Counted from the stretch's first letter, positions 25,474-34,420 are shown. The stretch: DNA of 64,000 bases from Paenibacillus lycopersici (GCF_010119935.1 NZ_CP048209.1:3351001-3415000), one strand, 5' to 3'. A program made the numbers and translations. Notes: generated by a model not told the origin, from the sequence alone.

Positions 25474-28400
25474 ATGAACGGGACCGGGGCTAACGACAGT
25501 TCGGTCTTATTTCGCGCATGCGGAATAAGGGAGCCGCTCAAGGTTATCCATCGTCAAATAACGTTTCATTACGAACGGCATGAAGGGACGAGCATACACG
25601 TGAACGAGCAAAGAAAGTTAATCTGGCAAATCGGCGAGCCGAACAGCGATTTACGCGGTTTTCAAGACAATTATCGGGATCCGGATGCGGTGACGAGGCG
25701 CGTATGGACAATCGGGGAGAACGGAAGGCAGACGGATGCCGATTCATGGCCGTTGTTTCATGTGAGCAACGCGGACCCGGACGGCGGCTACAAGCCGCAT
25801 CCGTATACCGTCCGGTTTCGGCTTGAGGAAGCCGCCGCGCCCGCTTACCGGTTATCGCTTCATTTCATCGTGACCACGCCGCGGACGCCGTATGTCGCCA
25901 TCATCGTTAACGGCACGGAAGGGAAAGGCTTCTTGCATCCCGCGCCAGCGGCCGACGGGATCATGAAGCCCAAGCATTCGCTGCATACGACGATTTTCGC
26001 GAAAGGCACCATGGAGATGATCATTCCGGGCGATGCGCTTCGAACCGGATGGAATGAACTGACCGTCGAGGCGCGAGACGACGATCCGATCGTGCATGTC
26101 CATAATCCGCAAGCTGTCCTTCGTCTGGACCGAATGGCCGATGCTGCCGGCTTCTACTATGATTGGATGGCATTCGAAGCGTTGTCCGCCTTGCCGGACC
26201 AGGCTGTCGTCCGGCTTCGCGTGAAGCCATCCGTCTTGTATCGGCAAGAGGGCGATAAGCTGCTCGAAAGGGTTGACGCCTATCTCGAATTCGGCCGATC
26301 CTATGCGGGCGAGGAGCTGAAATTGATGCTTACGGGCGCCGATGACCGCAAGATGCGCATACCGCTGCAGCCCGCAGCGAGCCGGTTCGGTCACGCCGCG
26401 TTGTCCTTCGACATCGAAGATGGAGAGGGTCCCGTCGATTATGTGCTGGAAGGGAACGCGAACGGCTTAGCTATCGATGAACGCGGGCGGTTCCGGCGCC
26501 GGCGCAAATGGCAGGTCTATACGACGCCCCATGTGCATACCGATATCGGATATACCCATCGTCAATGGGAAGTCGCCGAACGGCTATGCCGTAATCTGGA
26601 CAAGACGATCGAGCTCGTGCAGTCCGAGCGCGAAACGAGCGAACGCTGGGGGTACCCGCCGTTTACGTACGTCCTCGACTCGTCTTGGGCGCTTGAGGAA
26701 TTCGCCGCTTACCGCGACGAAAGCATGCAGGACGCATTGAAGGATGCGGTTCGGCGCGGGGAAATCGGCGTGCCGAGCAATTACACCGATCTGCTGACGC
26801 AATTCGCGTCGATCGAGGATTTAATCCGAAATGGCGAGTTTAGCGACGATTATCTGCGCGAGCTCGGACAGCGCGCCGATCATGCGGCCATCGTGGACGT
26901 GGCCTCCGCGAGCGGATCGCTTCCGGCGATTCTGGAAGGCAGCGGCGTCCGATACCTGGTCCATGCCAATAATCAAGACCGGGGGCCGTTCCGTCTGAAC
27001 GGCAATCTGCATCAATTGAACCCGTTCTACTGGGAAGGCGTGAACGGCGGACGCGTACTTGTCTGGCTGGCCAAGATGTATTGCGAGCTCAAGAAAGTAT
27101 GCGGATCGCCGGCTACTGCGGAGACGGCTGCCAAGGGGCTGCAGGTGTGGCTGGACGAGTTCGAGCATGATCATTATGCGCCCGACGCGGTGATGCTGTA
27201 CGGGCAGGATGCGGACAATACGGATATCGATCCCTTTCCGATCGGCTTCGTCAAGGCGTGGAACGAGACGTACGCTTACCCGAAACTGATCCCGTGCGAT
27301 GTCAGCGGCTTCTTCCGTTACGTCGAAGAGAACTTCGGCGATACGCTGCAGACGGTCAAGGGCGACCAAGGCGCCTATTGGGAAGACGGCGTCGGTTCCA
27401 GCATTGCCGAATCGATCAAGGTTCGCCGCGCGCAAGCGATGCTGCCCGCCGCCGAGAAGCTGGATGCGCTCGCCGTCATCCATGGCGAAGGCGCGGCCTA
27501 TCCGCTGCAGCATTACAATGCCGCCTGGCGGGAAGTGCTGTTATATGACGAGCATACCTGGGGCGCGTTCCTGGCGGGCTCCGATCCGGAAGCCATGCTG
27601 CAGCAGGATCAATGGAAGGTCAAGAGGCAGATGGCGGAGTCCGCGGAAGGCTGGGGGGAGCGGCTGCTCCTTGCGGCCGCCACGAGGCATAGTTTGCGTT
27701 GGAACAATAGCGGCAGGGAGGTCGTGGTCTATAATCCGCATAGCTGGCCATTGAGCTCCGAAGTGATCGTGGAAATCGCCAGAGGGGAAGAGGTAATCGA
27801 TCCCGTGTCGGGTCAGCCGGTGCCGCTGCGCCTATTGCGCTCCACGCGCTCCCAGTCCGTCGTGCAGCTATGGATCGAAGACGTACCTGGGATGAGCTAT
27901 CGCCGATTCGTCCTGCAGCCGGCTTCCGCTGCGCCCGAATCTCGGCAAACCGCAATCGATCAAGGCGTGCCGATCATCCTGGAAAGCCGGCATTATTCCG
28001 TCACGATCGACGCGAAGCGCGGATGCATACAGTCCTGGACGGACTTGGACACGGGCGCGGAGCTGGTAGATATCTCCGATCCGCATGGCTTCGGCGCATT
28101 CCTCTATGCGCGCGGCGGAGAAGGATCGAAGCTCCTCGGCAACCATGCGGACAAGACGGATCAGGGGGCGGAGCTGCTCGGCGACTTCGAGCTGAAGACC
28201 GTTCACCGCGCGGAGAACGCCGCTTCGGTATCCATCATCGCGACGGGCTCCGTGCCTATGGGGGAACTGACCATAGAATGGGAGCTGTTCCGGGAGACCA
28301 AACGGCTGGATCTTCGCTATCGCTACGCGAAGCAAGAGACGACGGCGACGGAAGCGGTCTATGTCGCCTTCCCGCTGCAGCTGACCGAAGCGTCCGTCCT

Positions 28401-29091
28401 GTCGGATTCGCAGCTCGGCTGGGTGAATTGGGATCGGGATCAGCTGCCTGGCGCCTGCAAGGAATGGCTGCCGCTGCAGACCGCCATGGTCGTGCAGGGC
28501 GCAGAAGCGGCCGTGACGATCGCCTCGCCGGATATTCCGCTCTTCACCGTGAACGAAGAGGTGAAGGGACGCTGGCCGAAGGAGCTCAACCTGTCCGGGA
28601 ACAAAGTCTTCTCGTATGTGCTCAATAATTATTGGAAGTCGAATTATAAGCCTTCCCAAGGCGGGCTGATTACGTTCGCGTACTCGCTGACCAGCGCGGA
28701 AGCGCTTAAGCTGGACGAGGCGTATCGTTTCGGGCATTCCAGAAGGCTCGGATTATATGGTCAGCGCATGAGCTTCCAAGAGCAGCGCGCCGAGAAGCAG
28801 CCGTACGAACAGACCGGCGGCGGGACGCTGGCCGTGATCGAGCCCGCGCAAGTCGCGGCGACCACGATCAAAGGAGCGAGAAACAAAGAAGGCGTCATCG
28901 TTCGTTTGCAGGAAATCTCCGGTCGGGAGCAGCAGGCGAGACTGTTCTTTCCCGGGAAGCCGATTCGAAGGGCATGGCTGACGGATCTCCTCGAATACGA
29001 CGGCGAAGAGCTGCGGATCGAATCGGACGGCTCCGTTCGGCTGCCTGTCGGCCCGTGGGGATTGGCTACGGCGCGTATCCAGTTCGCTTAA
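25474..29091 (+). CDS. Large GH38-like protein with N-terminal beta-sandwich module
   Basis: A 1205-residue protein. Residues ~45-230 form a beta-rich module resembling the C-terminal sugar-binding domain of rhamnogalacturonan lyases (WQIGEPNSDLRGF, PYVAIIVNGTEGKGF). Residues ~345-700 are a divergent GH38 catalytic domain: PHVHTDIGYTH (H355, D357) replaces the usual AHLDPVW, and D475 in IVDVASASG is the best candidate for the nucleophile position. The C-terminal ~500 residues are beta-sandwiches. No signal peptide is visible. The ATG at 25474 is preceded by GGGAG only 1-2 nt away; a GTG at 25600 is an alternative start. It lies 24 bp after the second DeoR gene. Substrate unknown; an alpha-mannoside-type linkage is the family expectation. 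Confidence 0.75.
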   Translation: MNGTGANDSSVLFRACGIREPLKVIHRQITFHYERHEGTSIHVNEQRKLIWQIGEPNSDLRGFQDNYRDPDAVTRRVWTIGENGRQTDADSWPLFHVSNADPDGGYKPHPYTVRFRLEEAAAPAYRLSLHFIVTTPRTPYVAIIVNGTEGKGFLHPAPAADGIMKPKHSLHTTIFAKGTMEMIIPGDALRTGWNELTVEARDDDPIVHVHNPQAVLRLDRMADAAGFYYDWMAFEALSALPDQAVVRLRVKPSVLYRQEGDKLLERVDAYLEFGRSYAGEELKLMLTGADDRKMRIPLQPAASRFGHAALSFDIEDGEGPVDYVLEGNANGLAIDERGRFRRRRKWQVYTTPHVHTDIGYTHRQWEVAERLCRNLDKTIELVQSERETSERWGYPPFTYVLDSSWALEEFAAYRDESMQDALKDAVRRGEIGVPSNYTDLLTQFASIEDLIRNGEFSDDYLRELGQRADHAAIVDVASASGSLPAILEGSGVRYLVHANNQDRGPFRLNGNLHQLNPFYWEGVNGGRVLVWLAKMYCELKKVCGSPATAETAAKGLQVWLDEFEHDHYAPDAVMLYGQDADNTDIDPFPIGFVKAWNETYAYPKLIPCDVSGFFRYVEENFGDTLQTVKGDQGAYWEDGVGSSIAESIKVRRAQAMLPAAEKLDALAVIHGEGAAYPLQHYNAAWREVLLYDEHTWGAFLAGSDPEAMLQQDQWKVKRQMAESAEGWGERLLLAAATRHSLRWNNSGREVVVYNPHSWPLSSEVIVEIARGEEVIDPVSGQPVPLRLLRSTRSQSVVQLWIEDVPGMSYRRFVLQPASAAPESRQTAIDQGVPIILESRHYSVTIDAKRGCIQSWTDLDTGAELVDISDPHGFGAFLYARGGEGSKLLGNHADKTDQGAELLGDFELKTVHRAENAASVSIIATGSVPMGELTIEWELFRETKRLDLRYRYAKQETTATEAVYVAFPLQLTEASVLSDSQLGWVNWDRDQLPGACKEWLPLQTAMVVQGAEAAVTIASPDIPLFTVNEEVKGRWPKELNLSGNKVFSYVLNNYWKSNYKPSQGGLITFAYSLTSAEALKLDEAYRFGHSRRLGLYGQRMSFQEQRAEKQPYEQTGGGTLAVIEPAQVAATTIKGARNKEGVIVRLQEISGREQQARLFFPGKPIRRAWLTDLLEYDGEELRIESDGSVRLPVGPWGLATARIQFA

Positions 29092-29118
29092 CTCGCTGCA
29101 ATGCAACAAGCAGGAATA

Positions 29119-29174
29119 GAAACCTCCCCTGGGTTAATGGAAGTACCGTTCCGACAGACCGATGGGGAGGTTTC
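29119..29174 (+). terminator. Long-loop hairpin between GH38-like gene and nagA
   Basis: GAAACCTCCCC (29119-29129) and GGGGAGGTTTC (29164-29174) pair perfectly over 11 bp around a 34-nt loop. No long T-run follows. It could terminate transcription or separate nagA expression from the upstream gene. Confidence 0.5.
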
Positions 29175-29221
29175 GCTGTTTCTCGATTGAATTCTTAATG
29201 ACATTAAGGAGTGTTGCGAAA

Positions 29222-30388
29222 ATGTCTGTTTGCCTCATCAGGAATGTGCGTTTATGGATTGAAGCCGAGCCCGTATTAAGCGATGTCCGCATTCAGAATG
29301 GCCGCATAACGGAAATCCGTCCTGCCGAAGGGACCGGCCTATCGTGCAGCGATGCGGATACGGTAATAGACGGCAGGGGCTTGCTGCTCATTCCCGGTAT
29401 GATCGACGTTCATATTCACGGCGCGGACGGGTTCGATATGATGGACGGGACGCTTCAAAGCATGGATGCGGTATCCAGAGCTTGTGCCAGGACCGGATGC
29501 ACGTCATTCTTGGCGACCTCCGTCTCTTCTTCGATGGAAGACCTTCTTGGCATGCTGGCCAGCGTTGCCGAGTATAGCGGGCAGGAAACGGGAGCGCGAG
29601 TAGCCGGGGTTCATATTGAAGGACCTTATCTCAATGCCAAGCGCAAAGGCATGCAGAACGAACGGTACTTGCGGCATCCGGATGCGAATGAAATGGCGGC
29701 GATTCTTGAACATGCCGGTTCGCTCATTCGGATGGTAACCTTGGCGCCCGAGCTGCCCGGCGGCATGGAGATGGTGTCCTTCTTGAAGGAACGGGGAATC
29801 GTCGTATCCGTGGCGCATTCCGACGCGACGTACGAAGAGGCCAAGGAAGCGTTTCAATGCGGGGCAAGCCATGTGACCCACTGCTTCAACGGCATGCGCC
29901 CGATCCATCATCGCGATCCCGGAATCGTCGTCGCGGCCTTCGAAGAACGCCATGTCAGCGTGCAGGCCATCGTCGACGACGTTCATCTGCACCCCGCAAT
30001 CGTGCGGATGCTATACCGCGAGAAGGGCGCCGATAAGATGGTGCTGATAACGGACGCGCTTCAAGCGATGGGGATGGGGGACGGCACTTATCAATTCGGC
30101 GGCCATCGGGTTACGGTTTCGCAAGGCGTAGCTAAGCTCGAAGACGGCACGCTCGCTTCCAGCACGGTAACCATGAACGAAGCTTTGGCCAAAACCGTTC
30201 GGGCAGGAATTCCGCTCAGGGACGCCGTCCGAATGGCAACGGAAACGCCGGCAGACGTACTGGGCATGCCCGCGAAAGGCAGAATCGCCCCGGGCATGGA
30301 TGCGGACTTGGTGCTGATGGATGACGGTTTCAACGTGATATGGACGATGGTGGACGGTCATATCGTCTATAGCAGCGAGCATGAGTAA
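29222..30388 (+). CDS. nagA: N-acetylglucosamine-6-phosphate deacetylase
   Basis: A 388-residue amidohydrolase. The metal motif DVHIHGADG carries H64 and H66. E133 is in HIEGPYLNAKRKGMQ, a NagA hallmark. Further conserved blocks are VAHSDATYEEA, HCFNGMRPIHHRDPG and the catalytic Asp in LITDALQAMGMGDG. It removes acetate from GlcNAc-6-phosphate in the cytoplasm, giving GlcN-6-phosphate. The ATG at 29222 follows AAGGAG; earlier in-frame ATGs lack a site. NagA with mannosidases and an ROK kinase points to N-acetylhexosamine plus mannose-containing glycans as the island's food, or GalNAc-6-phosphate (AgaA-like) as an alternative. No nagB gene is present here. Confidence 0.9.
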   Translation: MSVCLIRNVRLWIEAEPVLSDVRIQNGRITEIRPAEGTGLSCSDADTVIDGRGLLLIPGMIDVHIHGADGFDMMDGTLQSMDAVSRACARTGCTSFLATSVSSSMEDLLGMLASVAEYSGQETGARVAGVHIEGPYLNAKRKGMQNERYLRHPDANEMAAILEHAGSLIRMVTLAPELPGGMEMVSFLKERGIVVSVAHSDATYEEAKEAFQCGASHVTHCFNGMRPIHHRDPGIVVAAFEERHVSVQAIVDDVHLHPAIVRMLYREKGADKMVLITDALQAMGMGDGTYQFGGHRVTVSQGVAKLEDGTLASSTVTMNEALAKTVRAGIPLRDAVRMATETPADVLGMPAKGRIAPGMDADLVLMDDGFNVIWTMVDGHIVYSSEHE

Positions 30389-30552
30389 ACGCCGAAGTTA
30401 TACGGTAAGCTGCTAACCATGCAACCGGAATTCGCCGGAGGAATAATCGCAAGCCGCGAGACATAGTTTGTTAATTAGCTTGAATGTCTGGGCATGAAGT
30501 CTTGATCGCTACGGCTTCTTAAGGGGTCATGCCAAGAATGGAGGGCAGCAAA

Positions 30553-32145
30553 ATGTCGTCTCACGGCGTACTTGCGGTCGGTTCCGGAACGATCTTGATC
30601 TCGCTTGTAAAGGCGTGGTATGCATCGGGATTATCGGGGATCGACGTGCTGATAACGAACGCGCAGTCAACGGATGAAGAGGAGCTGAAGAGGGTTCCGG
30701 AACAGGCACTTATCGGCGATTCGGAGGCGCTGCCGAATATCATTGCCGCGGCCGAAGACAACGAAGCGGGCTGGGCGGCTGCCGTTCGGCCCTTCTCATT
30801 CATTATGTATGTCGCCCAGCATGGCGATCCGGAAGAACTTCAGAAGCTTCAAGCCGCTTGCAGAGCCGAGAAGAAGCCGCTGCTTCCCGCTATGCTCGTA
30901 AGAGGCATGGGGATGGCCGGGCCGCTGCTTCATCCGGAAGGAAACGGCAGCTGGGCATCGGCATGGAGACGCGTGCATGCGTCTGTATTCCCTGCGGATT
31001 GGGAAACGCGATCGGTCTCTGCCACGGCCTCCGACCTGTTAGCGAATCTGATCGTGAATGAATGGCGCAACTTGGGCACGAATGAGACAGAAGAGATGGA
31101 AGAGACAGAAGAGACGGAAGAGACGGATGAAGCGGAAGACACGGCAGAGAGAGGTGCGAATTGCAGCGATCAATGTTATCTCCTGCATCCGGTTACGCTG
31201 GAAGGAAGCTGGCATCCGATTCTTCCTCATCCGTTAGAATCCGGCCATGAACCGGTCCGTTCGGCGATGGATGCCGAGTTAACTCTCGGAACTGACCAGG
31301 AGCCTGATCCGGAGGAATGGTTCTCATGGTTCAGCAGCCTGACCTCGGAGGCGTCGGGCATTTTCCATGCGTGGGATGAAGGCGCGCTGAGCCAGCTCCC
31401 GCTGGCGCAATGTCTCGTTGAGCCTGCCGATCCGCTGTCGGAAGGACCTGCGAAGCTGTTGCCGACGATCGTCGGCAGCGGTCTGACGCATGCAGAGGCT
31501 AGGCGGGAGTCGGGGCTTGCCGGTCTTGAAGCATATACTGCTCGCATGGCCCCGCTGTTATTGCCTGGGCTGCCCTCAAGCCGGCGGGAGGACATCCATA
31601 TCGGAGCGGGATTCACTTTCGCCGAAGCAGTCGGCCGCGGACTGAAGGCTTGTTTGAACAAGGAGCTGGGCCGGCGGGTCCATGGTCATGAACAGATTCT
31701 CACGCGCATGGAAGGTACCCGAATCGAAGATGTCCATTGCCTATATTATTTGCAAGCCCTCGATATCCTGGAGGGCGAGCCTCTCATCGCCTCCGGAGAG
31801 CCGCTGCTCGGCTTTCCTGCAGTGTGGGTCCGTTCGGGTACTTCCTGGTATGGCAGCGTAGGCCTCCATCTAACGCTCGCCCTTCGGCAATCGCTGCAGA
31901 ATGCTTTGATGAAAACAGAAAGCACTCCGGTTTCTTCTGTGACTTGGCATGATCATAAGCAGCCGGGCGTCATCATTCCTTCTGGAAACGCGATCGAACT
32001 CGCGCCATGCATACGGTTGGCCGTTCAAACCTTGAAGCTGCATCGCAAGCGCCTCGAGGTCTTTGACATGCGGTACGAGTCTTTCTTAAGAGATGGGCCG
32101 ATAGCGGTCGTTGGCCTAGTGCTCCGTGAGGAGGAGTCCTTATGA
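30553..32145 (+). CDS. ThiF-like thiazole-bacteriocin maturation protein, N-terminally short
   Basis: A 530-residue protein that I recognise as the putative thiazole-containing bacteriocin maturation (ocin_ThiF_like) family. It starts at the nucleotide-binding-like segment VLAVGSGTILISLV; longer family members as I recall them carry roughly 100-130 more N-terminal residues resembling a leader-binding domain, and the 140 bp upstream cannot encode them. The ATG at 30553 has GAGGG at good spacing; ATGs at 30529 and 30538 are weaker. Residues ~175-200 are an acidic Glu/Thr repeat. The next gene overlaps by 4 bp and encodes the YcaO partner. The likely role is to present or position a precursor peptide for azoline formation. 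The missing N-terminus may make it non-functional or dependent on the partner's leader-binding domain. Confidence 0.75.
   Translation: MSSHGVLAVGSGTILISLVKAWYASGLSGIDVLITNAQSTDEEELKRVPEQALIGDSEALPNIIAAAEDNEAGWAAAVRPFSFIMYVAQHGDPEELQKLQAACRAEKKPLLPAMLVRGMGMAGPLLHPEGNGSWASAWRRVHASVFPADWETRSVSATASDLLANLIVNEWRNLGTNETEEMEETEETEETDEAEDTAERGANCSDQCYLLHPVTLEGSWHPILPHPLESGHEPVRSAMDAELTLGTDQEPDPEEWFSWFSSLTSEASGIFHAWDEGALSQLPLAQCLVEPADPLSEGPAKLLPTIVGSGLTHAEARRESGLAGLEAYTARMAPLLLPGLPSSRREDIHIGAGFTFAEAVGRGLKACLNKELGRRVHGHEQILTRMEGTRIEDVHCLYYLQALDILEGEPLIASGEPLLGFPAVWVRSGTSWYGSVGLHLTLALRQSLQNALMKTESTPVSSVTWHDHKQPGVIIPSGNAIELAPCIRLAVQTLKLHRKRLEVFDMRYESFLRDGPIAVVGLVLREEESL
31084..31131 (+). repeat. In-frame acidic microsatellite inside the ThiF-like gene
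   Basis: Degenerate repeats of GAGACAGAAGAG and GAGACGGAAGAG encode a Glu-Glu-Thr tract. The repeat is prone to slippage in multiples of 3, which would lengthen or shorten an acidic linker without breaking the frame. Confidence 0.7.
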
Positions 32146-34073
32146 ATACCGTCGTTGTGATCGGAGAAGGCATGCTCGCGGATACGGTGAGCAAGCTGTT
32201 GCCGGGAGTCCGGGTCGTGCGCAGACCGGATTTCGGCGAAGACTTGCCGTTCGCAGATCTGGTCGTGGTGGTGGGAGGGAGCCCCTCCGTTCATCTTCAA
32301 GCCGAAGAGCTCCTGCGGCCTCGCGGTCTCCCTTGGCTAGGCTGCTATGTGTCCAATGGGGAAGGCGTGGTAGGGCCGTTAATCCGTCCGGGGTCGTCCG
32401 GCTGTTCCCGATGTGCGGAAACCAGGCGCATGCGGGCCAGCCACGACCAGGAGGAAGTGAGCGACGAGTTATTAAGGCTGGTATTCCCCGATCTTCCGCC
32501 CAAGCCTCCCGCTGCGGTATCCCCTTCGGGATTGCGGCATTTAGCCTTCATTCTCTCCGAGACTGCAGCAAGGGCGCTTCGAGGCGAGGATGCCGATTTG
32601 GACGGCCGCCTCTACATCGTTGACTTGAAGACGATGAATACCTCCGTCCACTATTTCCTGCCTGAGCAAAGCTGCCCGATATGCAGCCGATTGCCGGATG
32701 ACTCGGCGGAAGCAGCCGCAATAACGCTTCGGCCGTGCATGAAGCCCGACCGGCAGCATTACCGCAGCCGTTCGATGAGCGAGCTGCGGAAGGTGCTGGC
32801 CAGAGACTACTTGGACAGCCGAACCGGGCTCATCAACGGCAAGCAGTCGGACTTCCTGTCCGCGTTCGCCAGCGCGGCCGTTAACCTGCCCGTGAACTTG
32901 TCGAGCGAAGTGACCGGAGGCCATTCCCATTCTTATGCGGACAGCTTGTTAGCCGCTATCCTGGAGGGGATCGAGCGATACTGCGGTTTCGCGCCTCGCG
33001 GCAAACGAACGGTCGTATATGACAGCTATGCCAACCTGAAAGATACGGCAATGGACCCGGCACGTGTGGGGTTTCATGCGCGGGAGCAGTTAGCGCAGCC
33101 GGATTTTCCCTTCGAGCCTTATGACCCCGATTCGATCATGCCTTGGGTCTGGGGCTATTCCTTCCTGCAAGAACGTCCCGTTCTGATTCCCGAGCGGCTG
33201 GCTTATTACAGCGTCGGCCAGGAAGGCAGCTTCGTATATGAGATCTCGAACGGCTGCGCGATCGGCGGAAGCCGGGAGGAAGCGATCTTATACGGCATAC
33301 TAGAGGTGGTCGAACGGGATTCATTCTTGATGACGTGGTACGCCAGACTGCCCGTCCCCCGGCTCGATTATCGCTCGTCGGGCGACAAGGAACTCATGTT
33401 GATGATCGATCGGGTAAGAGCCGTAACCGGCTACGACGTTCGCTTGTACAACACGACGATGGAGAACGGCATTCCAAGCATCTGGGCCGTCGCGAAAGGG
33501 GGACCGGATCGGGAATTGAACCTTGTCTGCGCAGCCGGCGCTCATCTGGACCCCGTCCGGGCGGCCAGAAGCGCGATCCATGAGCTGGCTGTCGCGATCA
33601 CGAGGCTGGAGAATCGCTGGCAAGAGCGCCAAGAAGAAGCGGAAGCGATGGTTCACGATTCTTTCCTCGTGCAGAATATGGAGGATCATGCGCTGTTGTA
33701 CTGCCTGCCGCAAGCGGAGGAGAGACTCGGATTTCTGCTGGACGAACAGCGTCCTCTACGGACCTTCGGCGAAGAATTCGGGCCCGTCGTGATGCATGAC
33801 GATTTAACGGATGATCTGCAACAGGTTCTTCGGACGTTTCGCAGCCTGAACCTGGATGTTATCGTCGTCGATCAGTCTTCGAGCGAGACGCTCCGCAACG
33901 GACTGCACTGCGTCAAGGTGTTGATCCCTGGCATGCTGCCGATGACGTTCGGGCACGGTTATTCCCGATTATCGGGCCTGGACCGGGTATTGGAAGTGCC
34001 GATGAAACTGGGGTACGCCAAGAAGAAGCTGTCTCCTGCGGAGCTTAACCCTTATCCGCATCCATTTCCGTAA
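32142..34073 (+). CDS. TOMM leader-binding / YcaO cyclodehydratase fusion
   Basis: A 643-residue fusion. Residues ~1-220 are an E1-like leader-peptide-binding domain with a four-Cys zinc site: GCSRC (~85-90) and SCPIC (~180-184). Residues ~225-643 are a YcaO domain with the ATP/magnesium motifs EGIERYCG (E275, E278, R279) and EEAILYGILEVVERDS. The extreme C-terminus NPYPHPFP is the PxPxP tail typical of azoline-forming YcaO enzymes. It should use ATP to cyclise Cys, Ser or Thr of a precursor peptide to thiazoline or oxazoline. The ATG overlaps the upstream gene by 4 bp behind GGAGGAG. No flavin dehydrogenase, protease or exporter gene lies nearby, so only azolines may form or partners are unlinked. 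Confidence 0.88.
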   Translation: MNTVVVIGEGMLADTVSKLLPGVRVVRRPDFGEDLPFADLVVVVGGSPSVHLQAEELLRPRGLPWLGCYVSNGEGVVGPLIRPGSSGCSRCAETRRMRASHDQEEVSDELLRLVFPDLPPKPPAAVSPSGLRHLAFILSETAARALRGEDADLDGRLYIVDLKTMNTSVHYFLPEQSCPICSRLPDDSAEAAAITLRPCMKPDRQHYRSRSMSELRKVLARDYLDSRTGLINGKQSDFLSAFASAAVNLPVNLSSEVTGGHSHSYADSLLAAILEGIERYCGFAPRGKRTVVYDSYANLKDTAMDPARVGFHAREQLAQPDFPFEPYDPDSIMPWVWGYSFLQERPVLIPERLAYYSVGQEGSFVYEISNGCAIGGSREEAILYGILEVVERDSFLMTWYARLPVPRLDYRSSGDKELMLMIDRVRAVTGYDVRLYNTTMENGIPSIWAVAKGGPDRELNLVCAAGAHLDPVRAARSAIHELAVAITRLENRWQERQEEAEAMVHDSFLVQNMEDHALLYCLPQAEERLGFLLDEQRPLRTFGEEFGPVVMHDDLTDDLQQVLRTFRSLNLDVIVVDQSSSETLRNGLHCVKVLIPGMLPMTFGHGYSRLSGLDRVLEVPMKLGYAKKKLSPAELNPYPHPFP

Positions 34074-34196
34074 TTGAGAGGCAGCCCAGGTTGTTAGGAA
34101 GGTTGTATATGTAAATCCTGCATAGCTTGTCACGACGTATATTCCCATCCATGCACCCATTTTTCGCAGGCGCCCGGTTCTTTTCCATCACGAAGT

Positions 34197-34205
34197 CATA
34201 CAATA
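34197..34205 (+). promoter_or_regulatory. Sigma-E/sigma-K-like -10 element ahead of the small peptide gene
   Basis: CATACAATA matches the mother-cell sigma-K -10 pattern CATANNNTA and the sigma-E core CATACAAT. It is 30 bp before the ATG at 34235. I see no convincing matching -35. It fits a sporulation-time role for the YjcZ-like product. Confidence 0.35.
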
Positions 34206-34234
34206 CCCTAGCAACTTGGAGGGAGGATTTCGTT

Positions 34235-34354
34235 ATGGGTTTTCTTGGTGGAGCAGGAGGCAGCTGCAGCTGCGGAGGCGGATTCACTAGCGCAGGCGTA
34301 CTTCTTGTACTGTTCATTCTGCTGGTCATTGTTTTACGCGGCGCTTTCTATTAA
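34235..34354 (+). CDS. YjcZ-like 39-residue small protein with SCSCGGG motif
   Basis: A 39-residue protein: a Gly-rich head with S-C-S-C-G-G-G near residues 10-16, then one hydrophobic helix (LLVLFILLVIVL). The helix and Gly-rich head match the YjcZ/YczM family of small spore proteins. The ribosome site GGAGGGAGG is very strong (8 nt spacing), and a mother-cell-type -10 lies upstream. It sits 161 bp after the YcaO gene in the same direction. Two Cys and two Ser among Gly are also what a YcaO enzyme would modify, so it might double as, or resemble, a TOMM substrate; that is inference only. Cysteines are not usual in the YjcZ proteins I can recall. Confidence 0.75.
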   Translation: MGFLGGAGGSCSCGGGFTSAGVLLVLFILLVIVLRGAFY

Positions 34355-34420
34355 GTTATCGTACGCCCTGCAAAGGCGCTATGCATAAGGGTTGAAGCGG
34401 CCGTGGCCGTCGAGATTGCG

